Positions 15,607-25,203 of a stretch of 35,830 nucleotides of DNA are shown here, piece after piece. The stretch is from Stutzerimonas stutzeri SDM-LAC (lineage in GTDB: Bacteria; Pseudomonadota; Gammaproteobacteria; Pseudomonadales; Pseudomonadaceae). The first letter of the stretch is position 1. Each line of letters begins with the position of its first letter. The DNA lies in assembly GCF_000235745.1 (NCBI RefSeq), contig NZ_AGSX01000142.1, positions 1 through 35,830 on the forward strand, given 5' to 3'. The position numbers were made by a program, and so were the translations under genes. The notes below the pieces were generated by a model that worked only from the letters and a program-made list of their open reading frames with translations, had not been told where the DNA came from and made no database searches.

Positions 15607-17037
15607 ATGCTTGCCGACGCCGTGTATTCGCATCCCACCCATCTCGAAACCGAGCGTTTACAGGCGCTGTTCGAGCGTCAGCGCAGTGCTTTTCAGGCCT
15701 ACCCCAGCCCTACTGCAGCGGATCGCCTGCAGTGGCTAGAAGCGCTGTATGACTTGCTCGCCAGTCATCAGCAGCCGGTGATCGATGCCATCAGTGAGGA
15801 TTTCGGTAATCGCTCGGCTGACGAGACTCGTCTCGCCGAGATCATGCCCAGCCTGCATGGCATTCGCCACGCCAAACGCCTCCTGCCGCGTTGGATGAAG
15901 CCTTCTCGGCGCAGTGTTGGGCTGGCCTTTCAGCCCGCCAGCGCCCGCGTCGTTTACCAGCCACTCGGGGTGGTCGGCATTATCGTGCCGTGGAACTACC
16001 CGCTGTATCTGGCCATCGGCCCGCTGATCGGCGCGCTGGCTGCCGGCAACCGGGTGATGCTGAAGATGAGCGAGTCGACACCGGTTACCGGCCAGCTACT
16101 CAAGGACTTGCTCGCGCAGATATTTCCAGAGGACCAGGTCGCGGTTGTCCTTGGCGAGGCGGACGTGAGCATTGCGTTTTCCAGGCTACCGTTCGATCAC
16201 CTGTTGTTCACCGGCAGCACCAGCGTTGGCCGTCACGTCATGCGGGCCGCCGCAGAAAACCTGACCCCGGTGACACTCGAACTGGGCGGCAAGTCGCCCG
16301 CTATCGTCTCGAACGACGTGCCGCTCGCCGACGCTGCCGAGCGTATTGCCTTTGGCAAAACGCTCAATGCCGGACAGACCTGTGTCGCGCCGGACTACGT
16401 GCTGGTACCACGGCAGCGCATCGATGACTTTGTCGAGGCCTATCGAAAGGTCGTTCTGCGCTTCTATCCACAACTGGCAGACAACCCCGACTACACCTCC
16501 ATCGTCAATCGGCGGCAGCATGCCCGGCTGCAAGGCTATCTGGACGATGCCCAGGCCAAGGGTGCGCGCGTGCTCCCACTGTTCACGCAGGGACAGGACC
16601 GGCGCATGCCGCACTGCCTGCTGCTCGACGTCACTGACGAGATGCAAGTCATGCTGGACGAGATCTTCGGCCCGCTGCTGCCGGTGGTGCCTTATGACGG
16701 GATCGATCAGGCCCTCGCCTATGTCAACGCACGCCCACGCCCGCTGGCGCTGTATTACTTCGGCTACGACCGCGCCGAGCAGCGCCGGGTGCTGCGTCAT
16801 ACCCATTCCGGCGGTGTCTGCCTCAACGACACGCTGCTGCATGTCGCGCAGGATGATCTGCCCTTTGGTGGCGTAGGCCCGTCAGGGATGGGCCACTACC
16901 ACGGGCACGACGGATTCCTTACGTTCAGCAAGGCCAAAGGGGTATTCATCAAGCAGCGCTTCAATGCCGCCCGGATGATCTACCCCCCTTACGGCAAGGC
17001 GCTGCAGAAGCTGGTCTACAAATTCTTCGTGCGCTGA
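15607..17037 (+). CDS. laoC: Aldehyde dehydrogenase, LaoC-like (coniferyl-type)
   Basis: A 476-residue NAD(P)-dependent aldehyde dehydrogenase, predicted to oxidise long-chain aldehydes to fatty acids. The family signatures are present: the cofactor-binding PWNYPLYLAIGPLIGALAAGN region, the FTGSTSVGRHV glycine motif, the catalytic Glu in LELGGKSP, and the catalytic Cys in NAGQTCVAPDYVL. The hydrophobic C-terminus (LQKLVYKFFVR) resembles those of fatty-aldehyde and coniferyl-aldehyde dehydrogenases of this branch. It is first in the operon, followed 25 bases later by the Tat-signal gene. Database naming for such proteins is often coniferyl aldehyde dehydrogenase; gene order supports the Lao role instead. 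Confidence 0.87.
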   Translation: MLADAVYSHPTHLETERLQALFERQRSAFQAYPSPTAADRLQWLEALYDLLASHQQPVIDAISEDFGNRSADETRLAEIMPSLHGIRHAKRLLPRWMKPSRRSVGLAFQPASARVVYQPLGVVGIIVPWNYPLYLAIGPLIGALAAGNRVMLKMSESTPVTGQLLKDLLAQIFPEDQVAVVLGEADVSIAFSRLPFDHLLFTGSTSVGRHVMRAAAENLTPVTLELGGKSPAIVSNDVPLADAAERIAFGKTLNAGQTCVAPDYVLVPRQRIDDFVEAYRKVVLRFYPQLADNPDYTSIVNRRQHARLQGYLDDAQAKGARVLPLFTQGQDRRMPHCLLLDVTDEMQVMLDEIFGPLLPVVPYDGIDQALAYVNARPRPLALYYFGYDRAEQRRVLRHTHSGGVCLNDTLLHVAQDDLPFGGVGPSGMGHYHGHDGFLTFSKAKGVFIKQRFNAARMIYPPYGKALQKLVYKFFVR

Positions 17038-17062
17038 AAAAGCGCAATCGGTAACAACAACA

Positions 17063-17599
17063 ATGACCAGTGCCGAGCGATCATTTTCCCGCCGTAGCCT
17101 TCTCAGAGTCGGGCTGTTTGGCAGCGCCGCTTTGGCCAGCGCCGGCCTGCTCGGCAGTTTGGCCGGGTGCCGAGCCGAGCAGTCAGCTGTGGGCTTCATT
17201 CAGTTGCGCGACAGCGACCTGCCGATGCTACAGCGCCTGACGCCAGTCCTGCTCGAAGGTGCCGTGCCGGAATCGAACATGCCCAGCGCCGTGCAGGGCA
17301 CCCTGACGAGCCTCGATCAAGGGCTCGCCCATCTGTCGCCCGCCGTGTTGAAACAGGTGCAGCAGTTGTTTGATTTGCTCTCTCTTACCCTCACCCGCGG
17401 CCCGCTGACGGGCATCTGGGGCACCTGGGAACAGGCGCAGGATGGCGAGGTACAGGCGTTTCTACAGCGATGGGAGAACAGCTCGGTCGCACTGTTGCGC
17501 CAGGGTCATGCCTCGCTTCAGCAGATGATCCTGATGGCCTGGTATGGCCGACCGGAATCCTGGCGTCACTGCGGCTACCCCGGCCCGCCGGTTATCTAG
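17063..17599 (+). CDS. laoB: Tat-signal accessory protein, LaoB-like
   Basis: A 178-residue protein with a twin-arginine signal peptide: SRRSLLR at residues 9-15, then a hydrophobic core ending in LLGSLAGC. The final AGC looks like a lipobox, so it may be a Tat-exported lipoprotein or stay as a membrane anchor. The rest is helical, ending in WYGRPESWRHCGYPGPP, which resembles small subunits (gluconate 2-dehydrogenase subunit 3 type) that partner GMC flavoproteins. It lies between the aldehyde dehydrogenase and the GMC oxidoreductase. In P. aeruginosa LaoB was described as a membrane-anchored partner of LaoA. The neighbouring dehydrogenase LaoA has no signal peptide of its own, so co-export through LaoB is possible. 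Confidence 0.8.
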   Translation: MTSAERSFSRRSLLRVGLFGSAALASAGLLGSLAGCRAEQSAVGFIQLRDSDLPMLQRLTPVLLEGAVPESNMPSAVQGTLTSLDQGLAHLSPAVLKQVQQLFDLLSLTLTRGPLTGIWGTWEQAQDGEVQAFLQRWENSSVALLRQGHASLQQMILMAWYGRPESWRHCGYPGPPVI

Positions 17600-17641
17600 C
17601 AGTGAATGCAGTGACCGCTCGACCGACTTGAGGAATTCGCA

Positions 17642-19237
17642 ATGCCTGTTACCGACCCCTTTGCTGAAGGTATAGCTCGCGGCTGGAAGACCCATGACGG
17701 TTCGCAGCTCGAACGGGACCTTACACTCGACGCCGACATTGCCATCGTTGGCAGCGGAGCTGGCGGTGCCACAAGTGCCGAGCTCCTCAGCGCAGCCGGT
17801 TACAAGGTACTGCTGATCGAGGAAGGCCCGCTACGCAGCAGCCGCGACTTCGACATGCAGGAGCCGTCCGCCTACGCCTCGCTCTATCAGGAGGCGATCG
17901 GCCGCACCAGCAAGGACGGCGCCATCACCATCCTGCAAGGGCGCGCCGTCGGTGGCTCGACCTTGGTGAACTGGACATCGAGTTTCCGCACCCCAGCTGC
18001 CACCCTGGAGCACTGGGCTCGCGAACATTCGGTCAAAGGCCTTTCCGAGCAGTCCATGGCGCCCTGGTTCGAACGCATGGAACAGCGCCTGGGCATCGAG
18101 CCCTGGCCACTGCCGCCCAACGCCAACAATCAGGTGATCCGAGACGGATGCGATGCGCTCGGCTACAGCTGGGCGGTGATCCCGCGCAACGTGCGAGGCT
18201 GCTGGAACCTGGGTTACTGCGGCATGGGCTGCCCGACCAATGCCAAGCAGTCGATGCTGGTGACAAGTATCCCCGCTACGCTGGATTCCGGCGGCGAGCT
18301 GCTTTACCTCGCTCGCGCCGAACGCCTTGTTATGGACAAGTCGCGCGTCACCGCACTGGAGTGTCTCGCCATGGATGCGCGCAGCGTTGCGCCGACTGGG
18401 CACAAGATCCGCGTTCGTGCACGCCATTACATCCTCGCCGGCGGCGGGATCAACACACCCGCAATCCTGCTGCGCTCGGACGCACCCGACCCACATCAGC
18501 GCGTCGGAAAGCGTACCTTTCTGCATCTGGTCAATTTCTCCGCCGCCCAGTTCGAGCAGGTGATCAACCCGTTCTACGGCGCGCCCCAGTCGATCTATTC
18601 CGATCAATTCCAATGGGACGATGGCACCCGCGGCCGTATGTCTTACAAGCTCGAAGTGCCGCCCATCCATCCGGCCCTCGCCGCAACGCTGCTCGGCCGC
18701 GGCGGTATCGACAACGCGCTGCGTATGGAACAGCTGCCGCATACCAATGCCATGATTGCGCTGATGCGCGACGGTTTTCACCCTGACAGCGCCGAAGGCG
18801 AGGTTCAGCTGCGCAGCGACGGCACGCCCACGCTCGACTACCGGATGACACCCTATACCTGGGATGGTATCCGACGTGCTTATCACAGCATGGCCGAAAT
18901 CCAATTCGCAGCGGGCGCCAAGACGGTTTTACCGCTGCACAGCGACGCAAGCCATGCAGCCACCCTCGAACAAGCGCGCCAGATGATCGATGGGCTGAGT
19001 CTGGAGCTGTATCGCACCCGTCTTGGCAGCGCCCATGTGATGGGCGGGTGTGCCATGGGCGAAGACCCGCGTCAGGCGGTCACTGACAGCCTTGGCCGGC
19101 ATCATCACCTGGACAACCTGTCGATCCACGACGGTTCGCTGTTTCCCACCAGCATCGGTGCCAACCCGCAATTATCCATCTACGGCCTCGCCGCGAAGCT
19201 CTCGAGTCAATTGGCCGAACGATTGAAAAGTGCATGA
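17642..19237 (+). CDS. laoA: GMC family alcohol oxidoreductase, LaoA-like
   Basis: A 531-residue FAD-dependent alcohol dehydrogenase of the glucose-methanol-choline family, predicted to oxidise long-chain alcohols to aldehydes that laoC then uses. The N-terminal FAD-binding motif IAIVGSGAGGATSAELL sits near residue 31, the second GMC motif near GRAVGGSTLVNW, and the C-terminal active-site region includes AHVMGGCAMGEDP and SIGANPQLSIYGLA with the catalytic His and Asn. A cysteine-rich loop (CWNLGYCGMGCPTNAK) at about residue 190 is typical of this bacterial GMC branch. The ribosome site TTGAGGAA lies before the ATG. It is the last gene of the lao operon. Confidence 0.88.
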   Translation: MPVTDPFAEGIARGWKTHDGSQLERDLTLDADIAIVGSGAGGATSAELLSAAGYKVLLIEEGPLRSSRDFDMQEPSAYASLYQEAIGRTSKDGAITILQGRAVGGSTLVNWTSSFRTPAATLEHWAREHSVKGLSEQSMAPWFERMEQRLGIEPWPLPPNANNQVIRDGCDALGYSWAVIPRNVRGCWNLGYCGMGCPTNAKQSMLVTSIPATLDSGGELLYLARAERLVMDKSRVTALECLAMDARSVAPTGHKIRVRARHYILAGGGINTPAILLRSDAPDPHQRVGKRTFLHLVNFSAAQFEQVINPFYGAPQSIYSDQFQWDDGTRGRMSYKLEVPPIHPALAATLLGRGGIDNALRMEQLPHTNAMIALMRDGFHPDSAEGEVQLRSDGTPTLDYRMTPYTWDGIRRAYHSMAEIQFAAGAKTVLPLHSDASHAATLEQARQMIDGLSLELYRTRLGSAHVMGGCAMGEDPRQAVTDSLGRHHHLDNLSIHDGSLFPTSIGANPQLSIYGLAAKLSSQLAERLKSA

Positions 19238-19825
<588 letters not shown>

Positions 19826-19868
19826 AGCACCCAGCCTCTGCACGGCAAAGGCTTACCGACAGAAGTGA

Positions 19869-20213
<345 letters not shown>

Positions 20214-20223
20214 TTCGTCCTGC

Positions 20224-20246
20224 GACCTCACCCGAGCGGTGGGGTC
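20224..20246 (+). terminator. Possible terminator hairpin after ferredoxin
   Basis: GACCTCACC (20224-20232) pairs with GGTGGGGTC (20238-20246) with one G-T type mismatch, 10 bases after the ferredoxin stop. No good T-run follows. It could end ferredoxin transcription weakly. Confidence 0.35.
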
Positions 20247-20355
20247 GGCTTCCCCTCTCGCTTCGCATCCTAAAGAGTCCCTTACAGGCTGGCGCTTGGA
20301 TCACAGGTTGCACCTGCCTGCAGGTCCTTCGAAAAATCGAACGCCAGAAACAACG

Positions 20356-20386
20356 CGGCTCCGCGCGCACTGAAGCGGCGGAGCCG
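20356..20386 (-). terminator. Rho-independent terminator of the small exported-protein gene
   Basis: A perfect 9-bp stem, CGGCTCCGC against GCGGAGCCG, with a 13-base loop lies about 40 bases past the stop of the minus-strand gene at 20427. On the minus strand it is followed by the T-rich stretch GTTGTTTCTGG. This is a reasonable intrinsic terminator. Confidence 0.55.
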
Positions 20387-20426
20387 TGGATAACGTTGTT
20401 GCGGTTCCGTCCTGCCGAACCCGAGA

Positions 20427-20768
20427 TCAGTCCTGACGGTTGTAACCGACGCGGGTGCAGCCAAGGCAGCGGGCGAAAGCGGCGGCGCCCGGCTCGACAA
20501 CCAGTGCACGACCGGTTTCCTTGATGCCGCCGCCCATTGCGGTAAATGGCAAGCTGACCACGAACAGACCTGCACCAATGGCGGTGGCGGCGATCAGCAG
20601 CGGACGGGCGATCAGCAGATCGCCAACGATGGAAAAGGCTTTCGGGGCTTCGACGGTGTACATCGGATCGCCACTGGCGTTCTGCTGTGCCGATTGCGCC
20701 TGCACGGGCATCGTCAGCAGACCTGTGGTCAGGGCCAAGACAACAGCAGTGGAGCGAAACAGATTCAT
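20427..20768 (-). CDS. Small exported or membrane protein of unknown function
   Basis: A 113-residue protein that I do not recognise by function. It begins with a signal peptide ([26 protein letters not shown]-like, cleavage near residue 24). One hydrophobic, probably membrane-spanning segment follows at about 52-78 ([25 protein letters not shown]). A Gly-rich turn ([11 protein letters not shown]) comes next. The C-terminus ends [13 protein letters not shown], with a CxxC pair. The CxxC would be on the periplasmic or the cytoplasmic face depending on topology, so heme, metal or disulfide roles cannot be separated. It has its own terminator and lies between ferredoxin and mutM. Similar small proteins in Pseudomonas are sometimes labelled multidrug transporter, which the sequence does not support. 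Confidence 0.7.
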   Translation of the reverse strand: MNLFRSTAVVLALTTGLLTMPVQAQSAQQNASGDPMYTVEAPKAFSIVGDLLIARPLLIAATAIGAGLFVVSLPFTAMGGGIKETGRALVVEPGAAAFARCLGCTRVGYNRQD

Positions 20769-20883
20769 GGTGTGGTCCTTCAGCTGGGCGATACGAGGCA
20801 GATGATTGTAGTGTCGGCCACTATAGCAGCGGCCGTTGCTTAGTGATCGTGAACAACGTCAACGCCTGCGCACTCAGGCGGTA

Positions 20884-21696
20884 TCATCGCTGACAGCGCC
20901 CACAATAGACACTGGTGCGCTGACCGAGGCGAATTTCGCGCAGGGTCGAGCCGCAGGTCTTGCAAAACGCCCCGCCCCGACCGTAAACGAACAGTTCTTG
21001 CTGGAAATACCCGGGCTTGCCGTCGCCGCCGACGAAATCGCGCAGCGTGGTGCCGCCGCGTTCGATGGCGTAGGCGAGGATGCGCTTGATCTCCACGGCC
21101 AGCTTCATATAGCGCGCCCGTGACACTGCGCCGGCGGCACGCCGCGGATCGATCCCAGCGGCGAACAGCGCCTCGCTCGCGTAGATATTGCCGACACCGA
21201 CCACCACCGCGTTGTCCATGATGAACGGCTTGATCGCCATGCTGCGTCCGCGCGACAGCTGAAACAGACGATCGCCATCGAAGTCATCGCTGAGCGGCTC
21301 CGGGCCGAGGCTGGCGAGCAGAACATGACTCAGCGGCTCGTCGCTCCAAAGCAGCGCGCCGAAGCGACGCGGGTCGGTGTAGCGCAGCGCCATGCCGGAT
21401 TCCAGCACGATATCGACATGCTCGTGCTTGCCAACCGGCAGATCCGCCGGAACCAACCGCAAGCTGCCGGACATGCCGAGGTGTGCGATCAGGGTGCCGA
21501 CTTCCGCCTTGATCAGCAGGTACTTGGCGCGTCGTTCGACCGCCTCGATCCGCTGACCGGACAGCCGCACATCGAGATCGTCCGGGATCGGCCAGCGCAG
21601 CCGTCGCTCGCGCACGATGACCTGACTGACGCGTTGGCCGACCAGGTGCGGCACGATACCGCGGCGGGTGGTTTCAACTTCTGGGAGTTCGGGCAT
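20884..21696 (-). CDS. mutM: Formamidopyrimidine-DNA glycosylase MutM (Fpg)
   Basis: MutM removes 8-oxoguanine and ring-opened purines from DNA and nicks the abasic site. The 270-residue protein starts [13 protein letters not shown], giving the catalytic Pro2 and Glu3. A conserved Lys lies in RRAKYLLIK, followed by HLGMSGSLR and DPRRFG. The helix-two-turn-helix is seen at [19 protein letters not shown]. The C-terminal zinc finger has C-x2-C-x16-C-x2-C spacing, from CKTC to CGRC. All catalytic elements are present. Confidence 0.97.
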   Translation of the reverse strand: MPELPEVETTRRGIVPHLVGQRVSQVIVRERRLRWPIPDDLDVRLSGQRIEAVERRAKYLLIKAEVGTLIAHLGMSGSLRLVPADLPVGKHEHVDIVLESGMALRYTDPRRFGALLWSDEPLSHVLLASLGPEPLSDDFDGDRLFQLSRGRSMAIKPFIMDNAVVVGVGNIYASEALFAAGIDPRRAAGAVSRARYMKLAVEIKRILAYAIERGGTTLRDFVGGDGKPGYFQQELFVYGRGGAFCKTCGSTLREIRLGQRTSVYCGRCQR

Positions 21697-21754
21697 CAGA
21701 GAAAATATGCAGAGTGGACCGGATGGCGACCTTAGCAGCTAACGCGCCGCCGGG

Positions 21755-22618
21755 TCAGCCGACGCCCAGCTCACGGATGATGTCGCGCTGACATTCGAAA
21801 TCGTATCCCGAGAGACCAACATACTCGAGCACCAGCTGCGCAACCGCCTCCCATTCGTAGTCCTCCGGCTGCTCACCGAGCACCCGATGGCAGGCGCAAA
21901 TGTGCTCAGCCATCTTCAGGATTGCCAATAGCGTCTTGATCTGCGGATCGCTCCACTCGTCGCTGAACAGGGCTATGGCGTTGTGGTGATTGGCGATGGC
22001 TTCGCACAGGTGCTGCGGCAGCTTCCAGGAGCGCGCGACGAAATAACCCACGACGGCATGGTTGGTATTGAGCACCCGATTTTCGATGTCGGTGATGCGC
22101 GTCTCCGGGCCTACGCTGGCGTAAGCCTCTTCCAGTACGTCCATATAGCCGGGGAAGCGGGTCAGCATCAACGGGATGCCGCAGTTGTGAAACAGACCGA
22201 GGGTATAGGCCTCATCAGGCGCCGGGTGACCGATGCGCTTGGCCAGCGCCAGACAGGTGCTAGCCACATCCTGGGCGGAATCCCAGAACCGATTGAGCGT
22301 GACGATGGCCGCATCGGTCAGCTCGCCGCGGATCGATTGCCCGTTGATCAGATTGATCACCGAACGGCAACCCAGCAAATTGACGGCCTGCTGAATCGAA
22401 GCGATGCGGTTGGCAAGGCCGAAAAACGGCGAGTTCACGGTTTTCAGCAAGGCTCCCGACAACCCCGGATCCTGGCTGATCAGCCGGGCAATGGCGCGCA
22501 GGTCGGGATCAGGCATGACCTGTTCCATCTGCAGATCAACCATGATCTGCGGCTGCGGTGGAACGCTGATCCCCTGCAGCACGCTGCGGATCTGCTCGTC
22601 GGTGAGTTCGATGGACAT
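21755..22618 (-). CDS. HDOD domain signalling protein
   Basis: A 287-residue protein made almost entirely of an HDOD (HD-related output) domain, a family linked to bacterial signalling but usually without HD phosphohydrolase activity. The typical opening ISVPPQPQIMVDL and the segment ISQDPGLSGALLKTVNSPFFG are clear. The position of the HD motif reads FHNCG, so the metal-binding Asp is replaced by Asn, as in most HDOD proteins. The start at ATG 22618 is chosen because family homology begins at once; a frame extension to 22687 is not protein-like. It stands alone, divergent from pfpI. Confidence 0.85.
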   Translation of the reverse strand: MSIELTDEQIRSVLQGISVPPQPQIMVDLQMEQVMPDPDLRAIARLISQDPGLSGALLKTVNSPFFGLANRIASIQQAVNLLGCRSVINLINGQSIRGELTDAAIVTLNRFWDSAQDVASTCLALAKRIGHPAPDEAYTLGLFHNCGIPLMLTRFPGYMDVLEEAYASVGPETRITDIENRVLNTNHAVVGYFVARSWKLPQHLCEAIANHHNAIALFSDEWSDPQIKTLLAILKMAEHICACHRVLGEQPEDYEWEAVAQLVLEYVGLSGYDFECQRDIIRELGVG

Positions 22619-22736
22619 GTGAGCGACCCGTCTCGTGACTAGCACAAAGCCACTATAAGAAAGAGTGCGAACTTTGGCCGAGTTCATGGTCGGATTTCAA
22701 GTAGACCACCATGCAAACCGACGAGGAGGAAACGAA

Positions 22737-23276
22737 ATGTCCGATTCGCTGAAAGGCAAACGCGTAGCGATTCTGGTAACCGACGGTTTCGAGCAGGTCG
22801 AGCTGACTGGCCCAAAGGAAGCACTGGAGAACGTCGGCGCGACCGCCGAGATCGTTTCGTCATCGAACGGCGAGGTCACCGGCTGGAACCACACAACACC
22901 GGCCACCAAGTTTCATGTCGACAAGACGTTCGACAGCATTCGCATAGAAGACTATGACGCCGTGCTGCTGCCAGGCGGCGTGGTGAATTCTGACACCATC
23001 CGCACTGACGAGATGGCTCAGGCGCTGGTTCGTGACGCGGCACGAGCGAACAAGACCATCGCCGTGATCTGCCATGGCGCCTGGCTATTGGCCTCGGCCG
23101 GCCTGGTCAATGGCAAGAAGATGACCAGCTGGCCATCGCTGACCGACGACCTCAAAAACGCCGGCGCCCAGTGGGTCGACGAGCAGGTCGTGGTCGACGG
23201 CCATCTGATCAGCAGCCGCAAGCCGGACGATATCCCGGCATTCAGCGAGGCGCTGGTCAAAGCCCTCGCCGCCTGA
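22737..23276 (+). CDS. pfpI: DJ-1/PfpI family protein
   Basis: A 179-residue cytoplasmic DJ-1/PfpI protein, a family that includes general stress proteins, proteases and glyoxalase/deglycase-like enzymes. The start at ATG 22737 follows a strong GAGGAGG ribosome site. The Glu ligand lies in DGFEQVEL, the nucleophile Cys in the elbow AVICHGAWLL, and a His follows it, giving the usual Glu-Cys-His arrangement. The end of the protein carries the SSRKPDDIPAF segment common to YhbO/PfpI members. The gene is monocistronic. Confidence 0.92.
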   Translation: MSDSLKGKRVAILVTDGFEQVELTGPKEALENVGATAEIVSSSNGEVTGWNHTTPATKFHVDKTFDSIRIEDYDAVLLPGGVVNSDTIRTDEMAQALVRDAARANKTIAVICHGAWLLASAGLVNGKKMTSWPSLTDDLKNAGAQWVDEQVVVDGHLISSRKPDDIPAFSEALVKALAA

Positions 23277-23435
23277 CGCCAGCCTCGCCGCGCTGAGGCA
23301 CCGCGAATGCGGTCGACCGAGACATGACCGGTGCCCTCTTTATAGCCACCTGCTGGAAGCAGCCGCGTGCAGCAGCGTTGGGCCAACCTGCTGCCCGTCC
23401 TGCATCCTGCCAGCGCTTTTATCAGCCCGCTCGCC

Positions 23436-23466
23436 TATAATCGCGCCCTTTTCCCGGAGCCTCCCG
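23436..23466 (+). promoter_or_regulatory. Promoter -10 and short leader of rlmI
   Basis: A perfect TATAAT lies at 23436-23441, followed by CGCGCCCTTTT, a CGGAG ribosome site and the ATG at 23467. The 5' leader would be only about 20 bases. No clear -35 box is seen. A very similar arrangement occurs before the permease gene at 27516. Confidence 0.5.
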
Positions 23467-24663
23467 ATGAGCCTGCCCAGCCTGCGCCTCAAAGCCAATG
23501 CCGACCGCCGCCTGCGCGCCGGCCATCTGTGGGTCTACAGCAACGAAGTGGATACCGCAGCCACCCCGCTGAGCAGTTTTGCTGCCGGTGATCAGGCCAT
23601 TCTCGAAGCGGCTGGGGGCAAGCCGCTGGGCATTGTCGGCGTCTCGCCGAACAACCTGATCTGCGCCCGCCTGCTGTCCCGCGACCTCAAGCACAGCCTG
23701 GACAAGTCGCTGCTGGTGCATCGCATCCAGGTCGCCCTGTCGCTGCGTGATCGCCTGTTCGATCAGCCCTGCTATCGCCTGATATACGGCGACTCGGACC
23801 TTTTGCCGGGGCTGGTGGTGGACCGCTTCCATGATCATCTGGTGGTGCAGCTGGCTTCCGCCACCATGGAGCGCAACAAGGACGCCGTACTCGAAGCGCT
23901 GGTGCAGGTGCTCAAGCCGCGCGGCGTGCTGTGGAAAAACGATTCCAGCGCCCGCGACGCCGAAGGCCTTGAGCGCTACGTCGACACCGCCTTTGGCGTG
24001 GTGCCGGAATGGGTCGCGCTGGAAGAGAACGGCGTTAAATTCGAGGCCCCAGTGCTGCAAGGCCAGAAAACCGGCTGGTTCTACGACCACCGCATGAACC
24101 GCGCGCGCCTGGCGCCTTACGTCAAAGGCAAGCGCGTGCTCGATCTGTTCAGCTACATCGGTGGTTGGGGCGTGCAGGCCGCGGCCTTCGGCGCCAGCGA
24201 AGTGTTCTGCGTGGACGCCTCGGCATTCGCCCTCGATGGCGTCGAGCGCAACGCTGCGCTCAATGGCGTGGCGGAGAAGATGACCTGTGTCGAGGGCGAT
24301 GCCTTCGAAGCGATGAAAGAGCTGAAGAACGCCGAAGAGCGCTTCGATGTGGTCATCACCGACCCGCCCGCGTTCATCAAGCGCAAGAAGGACATCAAGA
24401 ACGGCGAAGCCGCCTACCGCCGCCTGAACGAAGCCGCCATGCGTCTGCTGAACAAGGACGGCATCCTGGTCAGCGCCAGCTGCTCCATGCACCTGGAAGA
24501 AGACAACCTGCAGAACATCCTGCTCGGCAGCGCGCGGCATCTGGACCGCAATATCCAACTGCTCGAACGCGGCAGTCAGGGGCCGGACCATCCGGTTCAT
24601 CCAGCGATCCCTGAAACCCGTTACATCAAGAGCATCACCTGCCGGATCCTGCCCAACAGCTGA
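23467..24663 (+). CDS. rlmI: 23S rRNA (cytosine-1962-C5)-methyltransferase RlmI
   Basis: RlmI methylates C1962 of 23S rRNA using S-adenosylmethionine. The 398-residue protein, the usual length, has an N-terminal PUA-like RNA-binding region (about 1-75, GHLWVYSNEV and GKPLGIVGVSPNN), a middle EEHEA-type region, and a Rossmann methyltransferase domain with motif I VLDLFSYIGGWGVQAA, motif IV TDPPAFIKRKKDIKNG, and a catalytic Cys in SASCSMHL. It is followed by a good hairpin terminator, and appears to be a single-gene unit. Confidence 0.95.
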   Translation: MSLPSLRLKANADRRLRAGHLWVYSNEVDTAATPLSSFAAGDQAILEAAGGKPLGIVGVSPNNLICARLLSRDLKHSLDKSLLVHRIQVALSLRDRLFDQPCYRLIYGDSDLLPGLVVDRFHDHLVVQLASATMERNKDAVLEALVQVLKPRGVLWKNDSSARDAEGLERYVDTAFGVVPEWVALEENGVKFEAPVLQGQKTGWFYDHRMNRARLAPYVKGKRVLDLFSYIGGWGVQAAAFGASEVFCVDASAFALDGVERNAALNGVAEKMTCVEGDAFEAMKELKNAEERFDVVITDPPAFIKRKKDIKNGEAAYRRLNEAAMRLLNKDGILVSASCSMHLEEDNLQNILLGSARHLDRNIQLLERGSQGPDHPVHPAIPETRYIKSITCRILPNS

Positions 24664-24684
24664 TCCCGCCGCCAGGCAAACGGA

Positions 24685-24731
24685 GCCCTCGCACCAGGAA
24701 CCTGTGCGAGGGCCTCGTCGGAGGCTTTATT
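24685..24731 (+). terminator. Double hairpin terminator after rlmI
   Basis: A first inverted repeat, GCCCTCGCA...TGCGAGGGC (24685-24713), has an inner CAGG-AA-CCTG stem. It is followed by an overlapping hairpin GCCTC-GTCG-GAGGC (24712-24725) and then TTTATT. The second is a typical intrinsic terminator for rlmI on the plus strand. The first could serve both strands, ending the hydrolase remnant in the other direction. Confidence 0.6.
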
Positions 24732-25203
24732 CGATATCTTTTCGCTCCTCGGTCCACAAAACACTGGTGCACAACCCGCAGAAGCGACCATAGAAAGTGC
24801 TGCGGGCCGTTTCGTCTTCCATCAGGTGATAGCGGAACCAGGCGGTCGAGGGTCCGCGATAGGCCCCACCATCGCCGACCGGCTCGAAGTGGCTGACATA
24901 ACGCCGTTCACCCCAGAACACCGGTACGTTGGCTCGCGTGTAGACCGGCTGAGCGTTGAGGTAGGGAAATGCGATGGTGTCACCGCCGCCTGACATCAGA
25001 AACATCGGACCCTGCTGATTTCCCTGGGAGGCCGAATCGTGGCCGAGGCCTATGGTGTAGGGCTGGATCGGCGCGGTCACGCTCACGCGCTCGTCCTGCC
25101 CGGCCATGATCGAACCGCCGCCGCCCTGGGAGTGACCGGACGTACCGACTCGGCCACAGCGGCCAGTCGGCCAGTCGGCCCGAAGCAACCCTAGCCAGCT
25201 CAA
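24727..25203 (-). pseudogene. 5'-truncated alpha/beta hydrolase remnant
   Basis: The minus-strand frame keeps the C-terminal half of an alpha/beta hydrolase: the nucleophile elbow GHSQGGGGS, a later Asp in MSGGGDTIAFPY and a His in RYVSHFEPVGD, followed by a cysteine-rich end CGLCTSVLWTEER. This is the order expected of dienelactone-hydrolase or cutinase-like enzymes, where about 120-150 residues should precede the elbow. Upstream the open frame runs only to a stop at 25273-25275 and the residues there (for example LQECFQWRGGLSW) lack a signal peptide or the oxyanion loop. The only starts are non-ATG codons such as TTG 25203. I read it as a deletion remnant; a functional short protein is unlikely. 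Confidence 0.6.

Noticed and set aside
20282-20578. Minus-strand open frame of 98 codons overlapping the small exported-protein gene
   Set aside because: It runs through the terminator hairpin, overlaps the better-supported 113-residue frame with a signal peptide, and has no ribosome site.
23282-23299. Hairpin GCCTC...GAGGC after pfpI as a terminator
   Set aside because: Only a 5-bp stem and no T-run follows; too weak to annotate.
23422-24600. Minus-strand open frame of 392 codons opposite rlmI
   Set aside because: rlmI on the plus strand has full methyltransferase motifs and its own promoter; the opposite frame has none.
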